NCBI RefSeq assembly: GCF_014843825.1
Contig: NZ_JHQR01000063.1
Location: 1-64,000, forward strand
Length of the DNA: 64,000 nucleotides
Direction: 5' to 3'
Origin: Mesorhizobium silamurunense
Lineage (GTDB): Bacteria > Pseudomonadota > Alphaproteobacteria > Rhizobiales > Rhizobiaceae
The notes beneath the pieces were generated by a model. The model saw only the letters and a list, made by a program, of their open reading frames with translations. It did not search any database and had not been told where the DNA came from. Shown here in pieces: positions 63,716 to 64,000 of the stretch. Each line of letters begins with the position of its first letter. Position 1 is the first letter of the stretch. The position numbers were made by a program, and so were the translations under genes.

Positions 63716-64000
63716 TCGAGAAGTCACGTGGAGGCAGGCCGCGCGCATTCGATCCGGAGGCGGCGCTCGACGCCGCGATGCATCTGTTCTGGGAACATGG
63801 CTATGAGGCGACCTCGCTTGCCATGCTGCGCGAGGCCATGGGCCTGACGCCACCGCAGATCTACAACGCTTTCGCCGACAAGGAGACGTTGTTCCGTCGG
63901 GCGCTGGTGCGCTACCACGAGAAGGAGATCGGGTTTGCGCTGGACGCGCTCAGCGCGCCGGTGCCGGTCAAGGAGGCGATCCGTTTGCTGCTGATGGGAG
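63716..64000 (+). CDS. TetR family regulator (3' end outside window)
   Basis: 95 codons seen, open to the window edge. Typical TetR N-terminus: GRPRAFDPEAALDAAMHLFW followed by helix-turn-helix GYEATSLAMLREAMGLTPPQ and YNAFADKETLFRRAL. Divergent from the tautomerase-like gene. Confidence 0.9.

Overview
The window is about 64 kb of GC-rich chromosomal DNA from an alphaproteobacterium. The gene families (fused oligopeptide ATPase, many betaine/methylamine-type genes, DUF3592, Tam, EttA with a GTG start) and especially the dispersed palindromic intergenic repeats point to the Hyphomicrobiales, most like Mesorhizobium. This is inferred from recognition, not from a search. There are no rRNA or tRNA genes, no CRISPR array, no prophage and no classical insertion sequence. 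No gene-free stretch exceeds about 300 bases.

Layout. (1) 1-7.5 kb, minus strand: penicillin-binding protein 1C (3' end outside the window) and a large bacterial alpha-2-macroglobulin, the usual pair for peptidoglycan repair and protease trapping. (2) 7.8-15.8 kb: tamA-tamB, the translocation and assembly module, with an internal tandem duplication in TamB. (3) 16-22.5 kb: a complete peptide-type ABC importer (binding protein, two permeases, fused double ATPase). (4) 22.6-30.4 kb: a lytic transglycosylase-like lipoprotein, a non-pyrrolysine MttB-family methyltransferase followed by a dimethylglycine-dehydrogenase-like flavoenzyme, a DoxX protein, a small secreted protein, a double VOC protein and a ChaC-like gene broken by one in-frame TAG. 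(5) 30.5-48.7 kb: a reductive pyrimidine catabolism region. PreT/PreA reduce uracil or thymine, HydA opens the ring, a PydC-like amidohydrolase removes the carbamoyl group and a class III aminotransferase takes the beta-amino acid. A RutR-like TetR regulator lies in the region, and RutR-like palindromes precede both preT and the aminotransferase gene. An NMT1/ThiY-type ABC importer follows and may feed the pathway. Between preTA and rutR lie Rrf2, AhpD-like, DoxX, DUF3592, two SDR genes and an XRE regulator.

(6) 48.9-64 kb: Lrp-type regulator divergent from a Cys/Met PLP enzyme; CHRD protein; CoA-transferase plus TPP-enzyme operon; lysophospholipase-like hydrolase; RNase T2; diguanylate cyclase; ettA; a toxin-antitoxin pair coupled to tam; a KAS III-like enzyme; an isoprenylcysteine-methyltransferase-like membrane protein; a tautomerase-like protein and the start of a divergent TetR gene.

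The most unusual structure is in the pyrimidine region. Two DUF559 (Vsr-like, PD-(D/E)XK-type) endonuclease genes interrupt the catabolic genes, and each is tied to inverted copies of a composite palindromic repeat. In the first element the right-hand repeat encodes the C-terminal tail of the endonuclease. This looks like an endonuclease-linked repeat element, comparable in logic to REP/RAYT systems but with a different enzyme.
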